Part shown: positions 35,261 through 47,944 of the stretch, in pieces
How positions within the stretch are numbered: the stretch's first letter is position 1
Layout of the letters: every line of letters begins with the position of its first letter
From: Desmodus rotundus
Lineage: Eukaryota; Chordata; Mammalia; Chiroptera; Phyllostomidae
DNA: 64,000 nt
Direction: 5' to 3'
Assembly (NCBI RefSeq): GCF_022682495.2
Contig: NC_071398.1
Span: forward strand, 90,547,705 to 90,611,704
Notes under the pieces: model-generated
Databases searched by the model: none
The model's input: the letters and a program-made list of their open reading frames with translations, nothing else
Told to the model about the DNA's origin: nothing
Position numbers and translations under genes: made by a program

Positions 35261-37911
35261 CTCATTCCCACAGCCCGGTAAAGCACGGCTCAGAAACATT
35301 TCCACCTTGTCAAGGCTGGGAGATAATCCCCTCACCCCTAGATGCAGACCCAGGGCCCCAGGTGTCCCTCCTGGAGGCCTGTGCCCGCCCCCCCACCCCC
35401 ACCCCCCGCCAGGAGGGGTCCGTTGGTCTCTCAGTCTGCCGTCTAGCTCTTGCAGCCCTTTTCTCTGCTGACTTCCTGAGAATACCTTCCACCTTTTTCT
35501 TGCCTCCTAATTCCTGGCTCCCACCTCATCCTCTTTCCTGCTTTTATTTCTACAGAGCATATTTTCCAGGAATAGCTTTCTATGAAAGGGCACATGGAAG
35601 ATATGTGATGTTTTTTAATAGGATTTTCTGACTTTAAAATTCATTCTCTGCTCACTCTTGATTTGGGTGGTATAGAATTCCAGGTTGAAATAGTTTTCAC
35701 AGGTGTTACTATTGTGTTCAGTGTTCAATGTTGCAACTGAGAAGACTGCTGGTATTGTATGTAACTCCCGATCATCCTTTGCGGCCTGCTCCCTATGGCC
35801 CCTCACCCTGGTCTCTGAACTTTTAGGATCTCCTTTGTATTCCAGGTTCTGAATTTACAGCGAAGTGGGGGCTCAGTAGGCCTTGCTAATTTTGAGACAG
35901 ATGCTTCACTTTGGGTGCGCTTTCTTTATCTTCTTATTTTTTTATGCTTTCTGGGAGATTTCCTCTGGGGCTGGGGGACAAGAAGGAACAAACAGATTCT
36001 GGAGGGGCTTTTTCAGAGGTGTTGCCAAGGGAGGCAACAAGACCCTACAGGGGAATGACTGGTAGGACCAGGGTCCTTAGACAGTACTGTGAAGGGTACC
36101 TATTCAGCAAGAGAAGTAGCCAAGCAGCAGACAGCTGCTGAGCCCAGGACCTTGTCCGAAGGAACTGTGGCTGTCTCAACCGATTGAGTGGACGGAGGGC
36201 CAAAGACCACGGAGCCATTCACCCCCTACTCAACGCCTTGGCGTTGTATAAAGCCTCCTCACCCGGGTATAATTTCATGGAGAGGTACAATGGGAAGGTC
36301 TGATTTCTTGTTTTGTTTTGTGTTTTGCCTCTGCAGTCATCTGCAGGAAGGGCGCTCAAATTGAGAAATTAGGTTAGGCTATAGAGGTCGTGGACTGGTG
36401 GCATGTGTACATCCTCATGGAAACTAATGCCAAATGTGTCAAATAATAATGACATAAAATCAGTTCCTAGGCCCCGAATGCAGGTGTTCTGGATAGGCTT
36501 CCGCAGGCTCCCTGGCTGTTGTCAGGCTTTACGTGGTAGGTCCAGCCGGTGTCCATCACTGCAGGAGGCTGAAGAATGAGCGTCCCCTGTGTCATCCACT
36601 CCTACACCATCGGGGGTCACCAGCCCCCCAAAGGGGACGGCAAGTAAATGCAGCTGAAACTGCTGACCTTCATGGAGAGAATTTCAGTCTTTTAGTTCAG
36701 GAACCACACCTGTGTGCGCACCCATATACACATGTGTGGACACATGGACTGGGTTCCTAGCTCAAGTAACCCAGAGAGAGATGGCGGGTCCAGGCTCATT
36801 TCCAGTCTGATTCCTGCCCAGGGGTCTCCAGGCAGAGAGCCCAGTGCCTCTGGACGTGTAACCACGGTCCCAAACAGGAGCCTAGGGACGCTGGGGGCCA
36901 GCCAGTGCTGCTTCACATAGTCTATTAGTTCCAGAAAGGCAGGGTGGAGAAGAGAGCGGTGGCAGGGTGTGGTGGCACACACAAGGGTGGCCAGAGGGAC
37001 TCAACTCCCCTGGAGCCCTGGGGAGAAGCAGCCGTACCCTCCTCCTCATCTCCCTGAGAACCCCGGTGCTGAGGCAATGTATCACCACAGCAGCTCTGCC
37101 AAGCTGTGTCTCAGGGAAGCGAGAGACAAACCTCCAGAGGTCTGCGTGTTTGATTCACACCTAACACAGCAGCTGTGTGCTGCCAGGGGAGCTGTGCCAG
37201 CAGCCGCCACCGAGTCTCCAGCCTTGTAGCCATTTTGCGTGTCTTGTTGTCCGGGCCTTGGGGAGAGGTGTGAGTGATGCAATGCCAGCCCTCCTTGCTC
37301 GGATGACTCAGGCACCGACCCTTTGGGGGAAGCAGAAACCGGGCACTTAGCAAGCAGTGGCAGCCGCCCCTTCGTTATCTGCATCGGGGAGATGCTTTTC
37401 TCCTAACAGACGTATGCAGATGGCACTCTAATAACACTGGGGAGCCTCCTTAAAATCTCAGACAGTCTCACGAAATACACAAACAAGACCGTGCTCTGTA
37501 TTTCAAAGGGAGAAACTGAGTCTTGAATGGCTAGCTGGGTGGCCCATCATTAATCAGTAACAGAAAGGCCCAGGAATCCATATTCACTGTCACTGACACT
37601 CTCTTTCTCTGTCTATTCTTTTTGATCAAATGACCCATTTAATAGTACTGATTTATTACGAGACCACTACGTAGAGACATGTAATCTGATGGAAAAAAAA
37701 AACCCAAGAAAAAATTTAATTTAAAATATGAATGTCTTAGGGGATGATCAAATCAAGGAGCATTTGTTTCACTTTACAAGACGATACCTCTTGGGAGTCC
37801 ATTAATGGGGAGCTTCCCTGGTACATTTAAACATTGGCATGTGGATATTTGCTTCCCAAGCAAAGTAGGGATGGGAGGGGGCGATGCAACTTTAAGCTGA
37901 ATGAAGTACCC

Positions 37912-37919
37912 TGACGTCA
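37912..37919. promoter_or_regulatory. Consensus cAMP response element TGACGTCA
   Basis: A perfect 8-bp CRE palindrome that still keeps its CpG, within a repeat-poor AT-rich stretch (37680-38040). It lies about 10.8 kb upstream of the RGS16 promoter. A functional role is inferred. Confidence 0.4.
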
Positions 37920-38389
37920 ATGAGTGCTGAAGCGTGGTTGGAGATTATAACAATGATTTCTGAAATGATGGTGTATACAGAATTGATTCATAGAAATGCG
38001 ACTCACATACAGTTTCGGGGTCCATACGCGTTTTATGAAAGCCAGACCTGCTGTTAGCAGTGTGAACTCAGAAAACCCCAGAGGGGCTTTCTGGAGGCCT
38101 AGTGGGCGAAGCTCAGAGGGGTAGAGGCGTCTGCCTTGACAAGAAGGGACCAGAGAACCCTGCCAAATGGCCTGAGTGTTGGGCCACCTGGGAGGCTGGG
38201 ACAGCTTCAGTCCCAGGGTATCAAGATGGGCTAGAGGTGCTTGGCAGGTAAAGGGCTGTAGAGCCTCTGGTCCTAAATCCAGGCGGGGTTTACTGTCTTC
38301 CTCTGTGTCGTGGCCGGGATTTGGGAAGGGGGATCACTTCTGTGCTGAAACTTTGTCTGAATTTCAACCCCCTTACGAGGCAGCCTGTG

Positions 38390-38605
38390 CGCGTGAGAAC
38401 ATAACAGACCTGCATTCAAATGTAGCTCAGCAGTTTCCTGCTTCGGAGAACCTGAACCAAATCTATCATCCCTCTAAGCCTTAGATTCCGCAGTTGAAAA
38501 TGAAGAGCGTCATTAACTACCTTGCAAGGAGGTAGTAAGTCTTAGAGATGATGTCTGTGAAGGATTTGTGTGTAATAGGCACTCAGAATTAGTAGCTATT
38601 ATTTT
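38390..38605 (+). mobile_element. MIR SINE
   Basis: CCTGCATTCAAATGTAGCTC, ATGTCTGTGAAGGATTTG and TAATAGGCACTCAGAATT follow the MIR order. Confidence 0.65.
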
Positions 38606-39471
38606 TATTGGAAAAGAGGCTAACATCTCATTGGGGAAGGAGAAAGGCTGCATCGGCCAAAATGGGTTGGGAGGGGGGACACTTCATTAAAGAGCGGATG
38701 GATATTCTGGGCTCTTCACCTCCTCCCTGCCCCGTCTTAATCTCAGGCCTGCATATTCATCAGCCCCGGGACCAGCACCAGCAGTTGCCCATGTCTACCC
38801 AGCACAGCTTGGGACTTTGCATCAGAAGCAGCAGGGCGCCAATTAGGTGCACCCATCTGGGACTTGGAGTCAGGAGCTGGTGATGCAAAGAAGTGGGGTG
38901 GTGGAGAATCCGCTTTGGGGTTAGCGGTGGCGGCAGCATCCGGTTTCCAGAGCGCCAGGGCCGGCCCGGGTGTGTGGGGAGTTCCAGCATCTGCTGGGAG
39001 CGGGCGGAGGCGTCCGGCCTCAGCCCTGGCGCCTGTTGGCACCTCCGAGTGGTTTTGCAGAGGGATTTTTTTTGCCGCCGAGCCTCCCTTTGTTCTTGTC
39101 TGTGTTCTGAGACTTCCTGAAAATTCTGTGGGCTACCCAAAACTCCCTTCGATAACCTTTTTTCTCTTTCAGTGAGACAACATCCACTTCTGTCCTTAGC
39201 CACAGGAAGTTGACGAGTACACCTTTCCGACCACCTTGCTTAATGTGGCTCCCCTTTGACTCTCCGTTTCCTTTGATGTTAAGCACCGTTGGCGATTATT
39301 TGACCAGTATGGTACTTGTTCATCATCTGCCGTTCCGGAATGCAGAGAGTAACAGGTGCATTTCAGGATTTTGCGATTTTTGTCCCATCGCTTCAACCTT
39401 CACACTCCAGGAGGACCCTTCCTCCAGAGTCCTGCTAGGCCGAACGTTTACTAGATTGGAATTTGGCCAAT

Positions 39472-39531
39472 CTTGGTTCTGTGACCTAGCAGGACCAATC
39501 TGACAGGGTCCTGCTAGGTCACAGAACCAAG
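39472..39531. repeat. Perfect 25-bp inverted repeat with 10-nt loop
   Basis: Arm 39472-39496 (CTTGGTTCTGTG...CAGGACC) is the exact reverse complement of 39507-39531, around the loop AATCTGACAG. An outer imperfect stem pairs ACTAGAT (39450-39456) with ATCTAGT (39533-39539). A third copy of the GTCCTGCTAGG core lies at 39429-39439. No transposon family was recognised. Confidence 0.95.
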
Positions 39532-40730
39532 GATCTAGTCTCCAAGGTGGCTCTCCACTTCAGAGCATTTTATGTCACCCACATTTTGTTCCATAAGCAT
39601 TCCAAAGTAAGCAATCAGAGCCCGGGAAGTCCAGCTTCTCTGAAAACATCGGTTCATGGAACTCCCCCCACCCATCCCCCCGGGCCCCCAGGCCTCTCAC
39701 TGTCTTTCCCCAGCCCACTGGGGTCAAGGCCACGGTCAGGGCTTCCAGGAACAGCTGCCCCTTAGGGCGCTCTGGGCCTTGGACGAGGCGGCAACATCAT
39801 CAGGACGTAGCAGCTCTCGGGGCGGGGCGGCCAGCTGAAACACCACATTCCTGGATGACCGCTTTTCTCTGGCATCAATGTGCTTCTTTTTCCACGGGCG
39901 CGGCCCTTCTGCGGCAGAGGACCGCGGGCCACGTGAGCCCATTGTTTCTGCGCCTGTGCTCTGTGGGGAGCCCGGGGGGCGGTGATTCCAGACGTTTGCT
40001 GCTCTATTTTAAGATTCTCCATTCTGTTTCCCAGCAGTTGTCACTTGGTCAGAGGAAAGGGAAAGGGGGTGGGAGAAGGCGAGGCACAAGCCAAACAGGC
40101 GCTCATCACTCCCTGCTGGTTGGAAATCCCCACCCTTCACGGAGGCGAAGCACCGCCCCCTCCCCACCCCCAGCCTCAAACTGCGTGACTCGGAATTCTT
40201 CGCTGGTCATGGGCCGGACAAAATCTGTCTTATTTCCCTAACAAAAATGAGGAGAGCCCTGCATTCTTTCTGTGAGTCTTGGACATCCCAGAGCACACTC
40301 ACACGCTTCCCCCGCGTTTGTTGGGTCAGACAGCCTTATTATTACTCCTTATTTGCGATTGAAAACATTGAGACCCAGGACCGGTGGGTAACTGCCCTTG
40401 CTCATGCAGCTGGTGAGTCATAGAACCAGGCCCAGAGGCTAGATCTCCTGAGTTTTAAGTTATGTTCTGCCATTCAGTAAGTAGCCATGTGTTGTCTTCC
40501 CCCGCCATCCGTTTCGTTTCACCGTAGCTTTTCGGTGCTCGTGAGCATCTGTCTCAGGGAGAATGAGCATCTGTCCTACGCGGAGGGAAGCGTGGTGGCT
40601 GGTGTACGGTGGCTCCTAGGGCTCCCTGCTCCTTGGGCTTATTGTTCCTCAAGTTCAGCCTCACAGGAGAAGACATTCATTCATGAAATAGTCAGTTATT
40701 GAGTGCCTACTGTGTGCAGCTACTGTGCTT

Positions 40731-40745
40731 TTTTTTTTTTTTTTG
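40731..40745 (+). repeat. Poly(T) run
   Basis: About 15 or more T within GTGC...GGCAGG, after an MIR/L2-like GAGTGCCTACTGTGTGCAG tract. Confidence 0.8.
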
Positions 40746-43139
40746 GCAGGTTCCTAACGTATGGAAGAGAGAGTCGATAAACACAAAATTACAATATAAT
40801 TTCAATAAATTAGAGTTGAGAGGACTTGGAGGCTGTTTGGAAATGGGAGGGATAGAAGTGAGGGATCATTGATGGTGAATGAGGTTTCTTCTAAAAGCAA
40901 TGGGATAGACTTTCACTGCCATTAATTAATGCCATTAATTTAGTCAAGTGTGGTGGTGTGTACCACGTACTGAATTCGTTAGGTATGAAGACACTTAATG
41001 GTGGAAAGATGGGCCTTGAACTTTAGTAGGGGCCAGAGAGATAGGTTTTGGGGGGCAGGGGGTCATCACCATACAGATAGGTGGAAGCAATGGCACTTTT
41101 CCTGGTAGAAGCTCTAGTAGGAGAAGAGAGGCAGGTCAAGGCCACAGCCCCCGGCAGCAGCTACCCTGAAAGGACAGACAGAAGACAAGAGGAGCAGCCA
41201 CAGAGGAGGGAGAGGAGCCAGAGTGTGGGGGGCCCATGTGGCAGGCGGGCAGCGACCATTAAATGAGCTCCTTTGAGTGCAATTCTGAACTCCAGGCTGG
41301 GACTCTGTGACCGCTGGATAAGTGAAAGTGCCATTCTTAGAGAGGAGGGACACTTCTCCACGCAGAGCAGGGACCCCAGGGTCACAAGTTGCTGAGAGCG
41401 AGTGACCGGGCTGGTCCTCCACAAACTGCCCCTTGAAAGCTGACAGTCCTTCTCCTGAACTCTCTGTGGCCCCTCCCAGCAGGTGAAGCCCAGATTGGAC
41501 TATAGGAGAAAGTAAAGCTTCTGTTCTCGAATCCTCTTGGAGCTGGGGATGAGAGTGTTGGGGAACCCAGGGCAGGAAAGCGGTGTCCGCAGCTCTGGAG
41601 TGAGCTCACTACCTGGACGCTGGAGTCAGGTGCCCAGTATCAGATCACTGTTCTGCCTCCTGTCCCTTCCTCAGTTTCCCTGTCGGTAAAACAACAACAG
41701 TCAGAGTACCTTCTCCGGAGACCACTGTGAGGCTTAAATGGATGTGAGCTGGAATGCCCACCCATGCAGCCCAGAAAATGCCCTCTCGATGTGACATCAC
41801 TGTTAGTGCAGCGGGGGGTCGGGGAGTCCAGGGACTTGGAACCAGCAGGCTCCCCGGGAATCGCACCTGCAGCAGCACAGCCAGCAGGCAGGGTGGGGAG
41901 GGAGCGCTCGCCGGGCTCAGTCACACAGCTCACCGCGTGTCTCCCTGCGTTTGGGTGTGTGGAGCCCATTAGGAAGAGCTCGTTTCTTTCTCTGCAAAAC
42001 ACCACGCACCCCCTGCTGTGCTCTCCCCTTTGTCCCCCTGGGCCTGTTTCTAGGACAGCTGCTGTGTCAGGGGCTGATGGCCTGGGAGCTTGTGAGAGGA
42101 CCACCTGTTCTCAGTGCTCCCTCCTGCCCAGCTCCCGCCCACCCACCTCCTCCAGCCCAGCCTCCAGCTGCTCACACATCAAACCACGTTTCTCCCTCTG
42201 CTCAAGCCTTGCGGGCACACTGAGAGGGGCACGTTTCCACACAACTGGTTGCGGGGGACTCACAGCTAGTGTCTGGGGTTTGTTGAGCCTCCCCTGTTTT
42301 TCCTACAAAGCCTCCTTTTCTTCTGATCCCCCAGCATCACTCCCCCCCAATTCCCCACTCTCCCTGTGGACAAAGGGCTCACTGATGGTCACTCAAAGGA
42401 GGGGGAGGGGGCTGCATGCGGGGCAGGTCCCAAACTCCCAGGTGGTGGCAAAGCCCCTCCTGTAACTCTGACATCTCTGCATGTGCGTGTGACGTACACG
42501 TGCTGGGGCTTGTGCTCCTACATCTCATCAGTGGCCGTGTAAACACCTAACTAGGGCAGTGTGGAGAAAGGGCCTGATGTGGCGGCCGAGGTCCAGTGTA
42601 AGTGCAGCTCAGGGGCCAGAGGGCGGGGCACTGAGTAGCACTGGGTTCGGACCTGCTAGATGGAGCTGGGTTCCAGTCTTGGCACATCCGGTTACGGGGT
42701 ATGTCACTGCGGGTCCACCGCTTACCCCCAATGCGGCCTGGCCCCCCCTTCTGTAGAGGTGGTGTTCGGAGGTGTTGGATCATGCGGGCACCCCGCAAAT
42801 GGCAGTTTCCCTTCCTCCAAGACAGGGTCTGGAGCAGGGCCATGTATTAGCCAGCTGTAGCCCGCTGAAATCTGTTTTTACCACCAAACACAGGACTCGG
42901 GCCTGGCCCCCAGATTCTGCCTAGCAGAGGCCTCCGTGTACTAACTAGAGAGGGGGCGGGGTGTGAGGCGTGCTGGGGGCTTTCCTTACTGAAGGCCTTC
43001 AGAGAGGGAGGTGGAGGTGGCACGGGGCCCCTGAGTGTTTGGTGTCCGGCATCCAGTCTGAGCCGGGCGCTGGAACCACTGACACGGCCAGAACCTCCCT
43101 GTCTTTGTGCCACTTTGCCTGCATTGGGGGACTCCACAA

Positions 43140-43157
43140 ACCACAGCAGGGGGCGTG
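43140..43157 (+). promoter_or_regulatory. CTCF-like motif
   Basis: CCACAGCAGGGGGCGTG closely matches the CTCF core (CC-A-x-x-AGGGGGCG). A single motif match; occupancy is inferred. Confidence 0.3.
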
Positions 43158-45117
43158 TTCAGGAGGTGCATAATAAGTTCCACTGAGTCATCCAGTCTTC
43201 ACCCCATTTCCAGAAAGTCGTCTGAAGTTCAGCCATGAGCGTCTGTGATCTCAAGGCTCCCGGGGAGGCGGGGTTGACAGCGGCTCTCCAGAGAGAGAAC
43301 CGCCCTCTGGAGCGGATGCATTCCTTCATTCCTCACTCTGCATTTCACGACTACCTGAAACGTGCCACTGCGCTAGGCTCCAAGATTCGGGGTTCCAGGC
43401 CTGCCTGAGTGAGCGCCCACATCTCAGAGGCAGCCCCCCAGTGTCCCTGGAGCTAGGGGTACTCTGATGTGCTGAGGTTTCCCAAGAAATGAGGGTGGGT
43501 GCACTGGGACATCAACTACCGCTTGTAGAGGTTTCCCTCTGTGAGGGTCTTGTAGCCCCTGTTCCTCCCTCCCACCCCCCGCCCCACATACACACACAAT
43601 GTGAGAGCCAAATGACATTTCTTCTCCACCTGTTTGTTCTATGTCCCTGTCCCTCCCGCCACACCCATTAGGCTGATCACAGAGTCTGCCTGGAGAGTAG
43701 TGGGTCTCTCTTTGCTCTGCAACATCACGAACATAGCAACGCTGCTGGTGACCTGTTGGGGAATGTGGCAGAGGCAGAGAGTTGGTCAGAATCCTCCCTA
43801 ACCAGGGGGAGTGTCCGTTAGGTCCCCCAGGGCCAGTTTCCTGCCTGGAGAGGCGCACCTGGTGTGTGACACCTGCCTGACTTTTCAACTCTGGAATGAA
43901 GACATGCTCACTCCTCTGCCAGGGCAGAACTGGACGTAGGAATTGTAAACATCACCTTTCAGTCCTTTGCAAATCCCAGGCCTCTCCTGCTTCCCTCTCA
44001 TCTTTCCTTCGAGGTGGCTTCTCAGGGCCTCTCGTGATGATTGAATGAGAAAAATCCAGCTTTTGAATAACTTTGTTACAAAGTCTTAGTGAGTGGAAGG
44101 AAAGGCTCTCTGAAATACAACATTTGTGACAGATGAAGGAGGGGGTGGGGAGGGAGGATGAGGAGGAGGACGAAGACATTTAGAAACCAGGTTCCCAGGT
44201 AATTCGTTCTCCTGTTTTGGAATGGGCAGGATTAGGGGCTCACTCACTGTCTTTGATTTTGTTAGTACTTTAGGGGACGCGTTGTTAGGACGGCAAGGGT
44301 GTTTGCAGGTGAGAGCTAAGGCAGCATGATGCAAGGCTGGGGAGAGACCCAGGACAGGCACGCTGCGGGAACCCTGCACATCAGCAGTTAGGAGGAACTC
44401 ACGAGTCCGGGGCAGGCAGACAGTCCACTTAGTGTGCAGGGGAAGGCAGACCCTCCCGGCCAGGAGACAAGCCCGAGTGGGTTTGGCAGAACACAAAGCA
44501 CCTAGCACAAGGCCTGGGAGGGCCACAGCCATCATTCAACAACCAAGAAAGTGCGAACACCAGAGGCTCCATCTACTCAGGCTCCAATGGGGCTGAGGGG
44601 AGCAAAGGTCTCCAGGGCCCGACCATCCCAAAGACTTCGGGAGCTGAGGCTCTGCCTCCCTCACAAGCTCCCCGGGCTTCTTCCAGGTGGGAACCAGGTC
44701 TTCGGTGAGCGAAGAGGGATGGCGAAGCACAGTGGGAACGGCAGCAGGGCAAAGCATTGAGCTTGGAGTTTTCTGCGAAGAGAAACCAAAGCCCAGATAT
44801 TAATCGAGGGGACTTTGAAGACATAGGGGCTCTCCACAGCCATGCACTGGAACTGTGTCCACACGGGACAGAGGAAGCAGGAAAGTCTAGGCTCAGCGAT
44901 GACACAGAGCTAAGGACAACACAGAATGTGGAAAATGTGAGTGTCAGAGCGGAACGGGGTGAGCGGGGAGGGGGGTAGGGAGACGACACGGCAAGGAGAA
45001 TCTCAGAGGACAGAAGGATGAGTTTTAGCATCCTGCTAATATTTCCCAAGCTATGCTTCATTCTTCCCATAGGAAGCAAATACTGAGGTCTAGAAAATGC
45101 CACACAGTCAGCTGGCA

Positions 45118-45348
45118 GGGTGTATGTTTAGGAACACAGCTTCTGGAGTTGAACTATCTGAGCCCAAAAGCCAGCTAGACCTATGGTTGCTGTGTGACCA
45201 TAGGCAAGTTGCTTAACCACTCTGTGCCCCAGTTTACTCAAATGTAAAAGGAGGAAAAGAGAGGACCTATCTCATGCAGCAATTGTGAGACTTGAAAGAA
45301 CAGAGCCTGGCACAGAGTAAGTGTTCAATAAATGTTAGTGATTATGAT
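45118..45348 (+). mobile_element. MIR SINE, near full length
   Basis: AACACAGCTTCTGGAGTTGA, TTGCTGTGTGACCATAGGCA, CAGAGCCTGGCACAGAGTAA and GTGTTCAATAAATGTTAG are close to the MIR consensus. Confidence 0.9.
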
Positions 45349-45499
45349 TGGTGTTGAAACAGAGGCCAGCCAGCCAGCCAAGATTTCTGGCACATACACG
45401 GAACTCGGCATGATGTTCAGGGCTGAAGATGCAACGAGAAGGCACTTTTGAGCTAGGCTTCAAAAAGAAGTAGAAAAGTCAAGAAGAATCAACACTTAC

Positions 45500-45715
45500 C
45501 TGATGGTTCTAGGACTCAGACTAGTAGTTGCCTCTAAAAGGGGGGCATCTATCACGAAGGAGGTTTCCAGAGTGATGAACACATGATGTGATTTCATTGG
45601 GTATTGGTTACAAGGGTGTATGCATTTGTCAGAAATCATCAAACCGAACACTTGAGATCTTTGCATTTTATTATATGTAAGTTATATATCAATCTGTGAA
45701 TAAAATTAGTTTATT
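45500..45715 (+). mobile_element. L1M-type LINE 3' end
   Basis: GGTGTATGCATTTGTCAGAA, TTTGCATTTTATTATATGTA and TATATCAATCTGTGAATAAA are the 3' UTR end of an old L1. A younger SINE sits at its end. Confidence 0.75.
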
Positions 45716-45721
45716 GGAAGT

Positions 45722-45936
45722 ATCTTTTTAAAAGAAGATTTAATTTATTTCTTTTTAGAGTAGAAGGGAGGGAGAAAGAAAGGGAGAGAGAAGCATCAAG
45801 GTGTAGTTGCCTCTCACACGCCCCTACTGGGAACTTGGCCCAAAACCCAGGCATGTGCTCCGACTGGGAATCAAATCTGCGACCCCTTGCTTTGCAGACT
45901 GACACCCAATCCACTGAGCTATACCATCCAGGGCTC
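45722..45936 (-). mobile_element. Bat tRNA-derived SINE (VES/MEG-type), antisense
   Basis: On the minus strand it starts GCCCTGGATGGTATAGCTCA (A-box GTATAGCTCAGTGG). It continues through a B-box-like GATTTGATTCCC, the CATGCCTGGGTTTTGG and GTAGGGGCGTGTGAGAGGCA region, and a CT-rich tract to an A-rich tail. The direct repeat TATTGGAAGT is found at 45712-45721 and 45937-45946, a target-site duplication. The flank similarity extends further with mismatches. Confidence 0.9.
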
Positions 45937-47944
45937 TATTGGAAGTTTCTTTCAACATCAGTTGTACAGGAAGGGCCGGGGCCTTCAGGGGCTTGCAGTT
46001 ACAGGCAGCATGGCGCCTCTGTAACCTGCTGACTGCTGTGTTTGGCTGCATCTTCAGTGAGGCAGAAGGCCTGAGGTCAGAAGGTTAGAGCCTTGTATAC
46101 CATACACAGAAGACCAAGCATGTTGTTCCTGGCATCCCTGGGTACCACTGGCTGAGACTGCCCTGCCTTGGAGGCTAGGGGTCCACTGGCCCAGTTGGGT
46201 AGAGATAAGCAGGCCTCCCACACTCCCACTGCATCACAACTCTGCTCAGAGGGGAGGAGGAAAGGGGGGAAGAGGAGAAGAAACCAGGGAGGAATAGTAC
46301 AGCCTTCAAAGTGAGCTGCACTCAGCACCCTGAAGGATAATCAGGGGAAAACAGTCATTTCCTACACCCAAGGCTGAACTCAGTCAACTTCTCCTCCCCA
46401 GGAGGGGAGGGCACCCATAATTTTGTCACTACCCAGCCAGGAAATGGCCCCCCGGGACTGTCTATTTCACTGGTCAGGAAGTGATCACTCCCTGGTCGTC
46501 ATCCAGCCACTTTTACATTTCCAAACCCTGCAAGCCTAAGTGCCTTCGTGATTCAGGAATTCCTAAATCTTTCTGTGGATGCCGGCAGCGGCAGCGGAGA
46601 TGGTGCTGCCCAGGTGTAAGCTGCCGCCGCATGGGCCCCAGGGCTCCACTAACCAACCCCCTACCCCCCAGGGAGGCTGGGCAGGGTTCGGCTGGGGCTC
46701 TTCAGAGGGCATTGTGTTTTGATTAACTTCTGCAGGCCCTGGTTAACGAGGGGATCTGCTTGGACTCGTGAAATGACTTGTGGTTCTGATTTGGGCCTCT
46801 TTTGCTCTAGCGATGCCTCCAGGACCACCTCACGGGCCTTCCTCCCCCCTCCCCCCACTCTGTGCCTTTTCCCTTTCCTTCCCCCACCAGCTTTCCTGGG
46901 CTTTCTCACTGAGCTCTGGCCGGGGAATGGGTGGGGGGATATTCTCTTCTCCTCTTGTTTCTCTTTTTTCTGACCCTTTAATCCCAGGCCTAATAGCAAA
47001 TCCTAGATGCCCCCTTATGAAATAAAAAACGTAAATTCCAAGAGACACAAAGGTCACTGCTTTTCCTTATTGTCTAGCAATCCCCGAGTTCAGTAAAACT
47101 GAGCACCCACATTCATTGAGTGCTGACCATGTGCTGGACTCTGTCCTTCGAGCCTTACATGTTGTTGCCGGGGCTGTGGCGTGCCACCCACACTCCCTCT
47201 TTGGGACCGAGGCCCTCACCCCTACCCCCCAGAGTGTTGTCAGCTATAAGTCCACAGCACAGTCTTTCTCCAGGGGTTGTCCTCGCCAGAGGGAGAGTTG
47301 CCTTGTTTAATATAAAGCCATTTCTTGGGGCATCTGCATCCAGTGAAAGATCGGTTTTGGGGGTATTTGCCCCCTTGATTCAATGGGGGACGGTTTCAAG
47401 GGGCTGTCCCACCCCTGGCATTCATCTCCTCCCTCTGCTGGGCCCAGCTTCCCTCACGCCCTCAGTTCCAAGAACTCCCCGCAGCACTTCTCTGCCTCAG
47501 AGGAATTGAATTTCCTGTTTCCTGGGAAACTAAATCTAAGAAGGAGCTTATTTACACCTCACCACCACCGTCTGAAACATATGTATCATGTTCTCATCTT
47601 AGAGGCGAGGGAAACACGGCATGGACAGGTTAAGAAGTGTGCCCAGGTTAGGGTTAGGAAGTCTTCCGTGAGTAAAGGGTAAGGTCATGATTTGAAACGG
47701 GGATCTGGCTCCACTCCACACTGGCAACCTCACAGGCAACCTCTACCTAGTGATCCTGGAGGGAACTGGGGGGCGGGGAGGTGGGGTGGTTGTAGCGCCT
47801 CTGTGAGGGGCTGAGGAGAGAGGCAGGGAGGACATTCATGGCCTTTATCTCAGAGATTAGGGCACTGAACTAGCAGCTGCTTTTACCCAGGACCATTCAT
47901 GGGTTACAAAGATGGTGAGACTATTTTTTGAGAAGGAGGCAGTA

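Noticed and set aside
36240..36260. TATAAA with nearby GC-rich block as a possible LTR or promoter
   Set aside because: No CCAAT, poly(A) signal or repeat partner at the expected spacing.
41764..42465. 233-codon open frame on the + strand
   Set aside because: Composition-driven, no recognisable domain, and it includes MIR-like flanking DNA.
47645..47662. Telomere-like TTAGGGTTAGG
   Set aside because: Only two units, inside ordinary intergenic DNA; chance.
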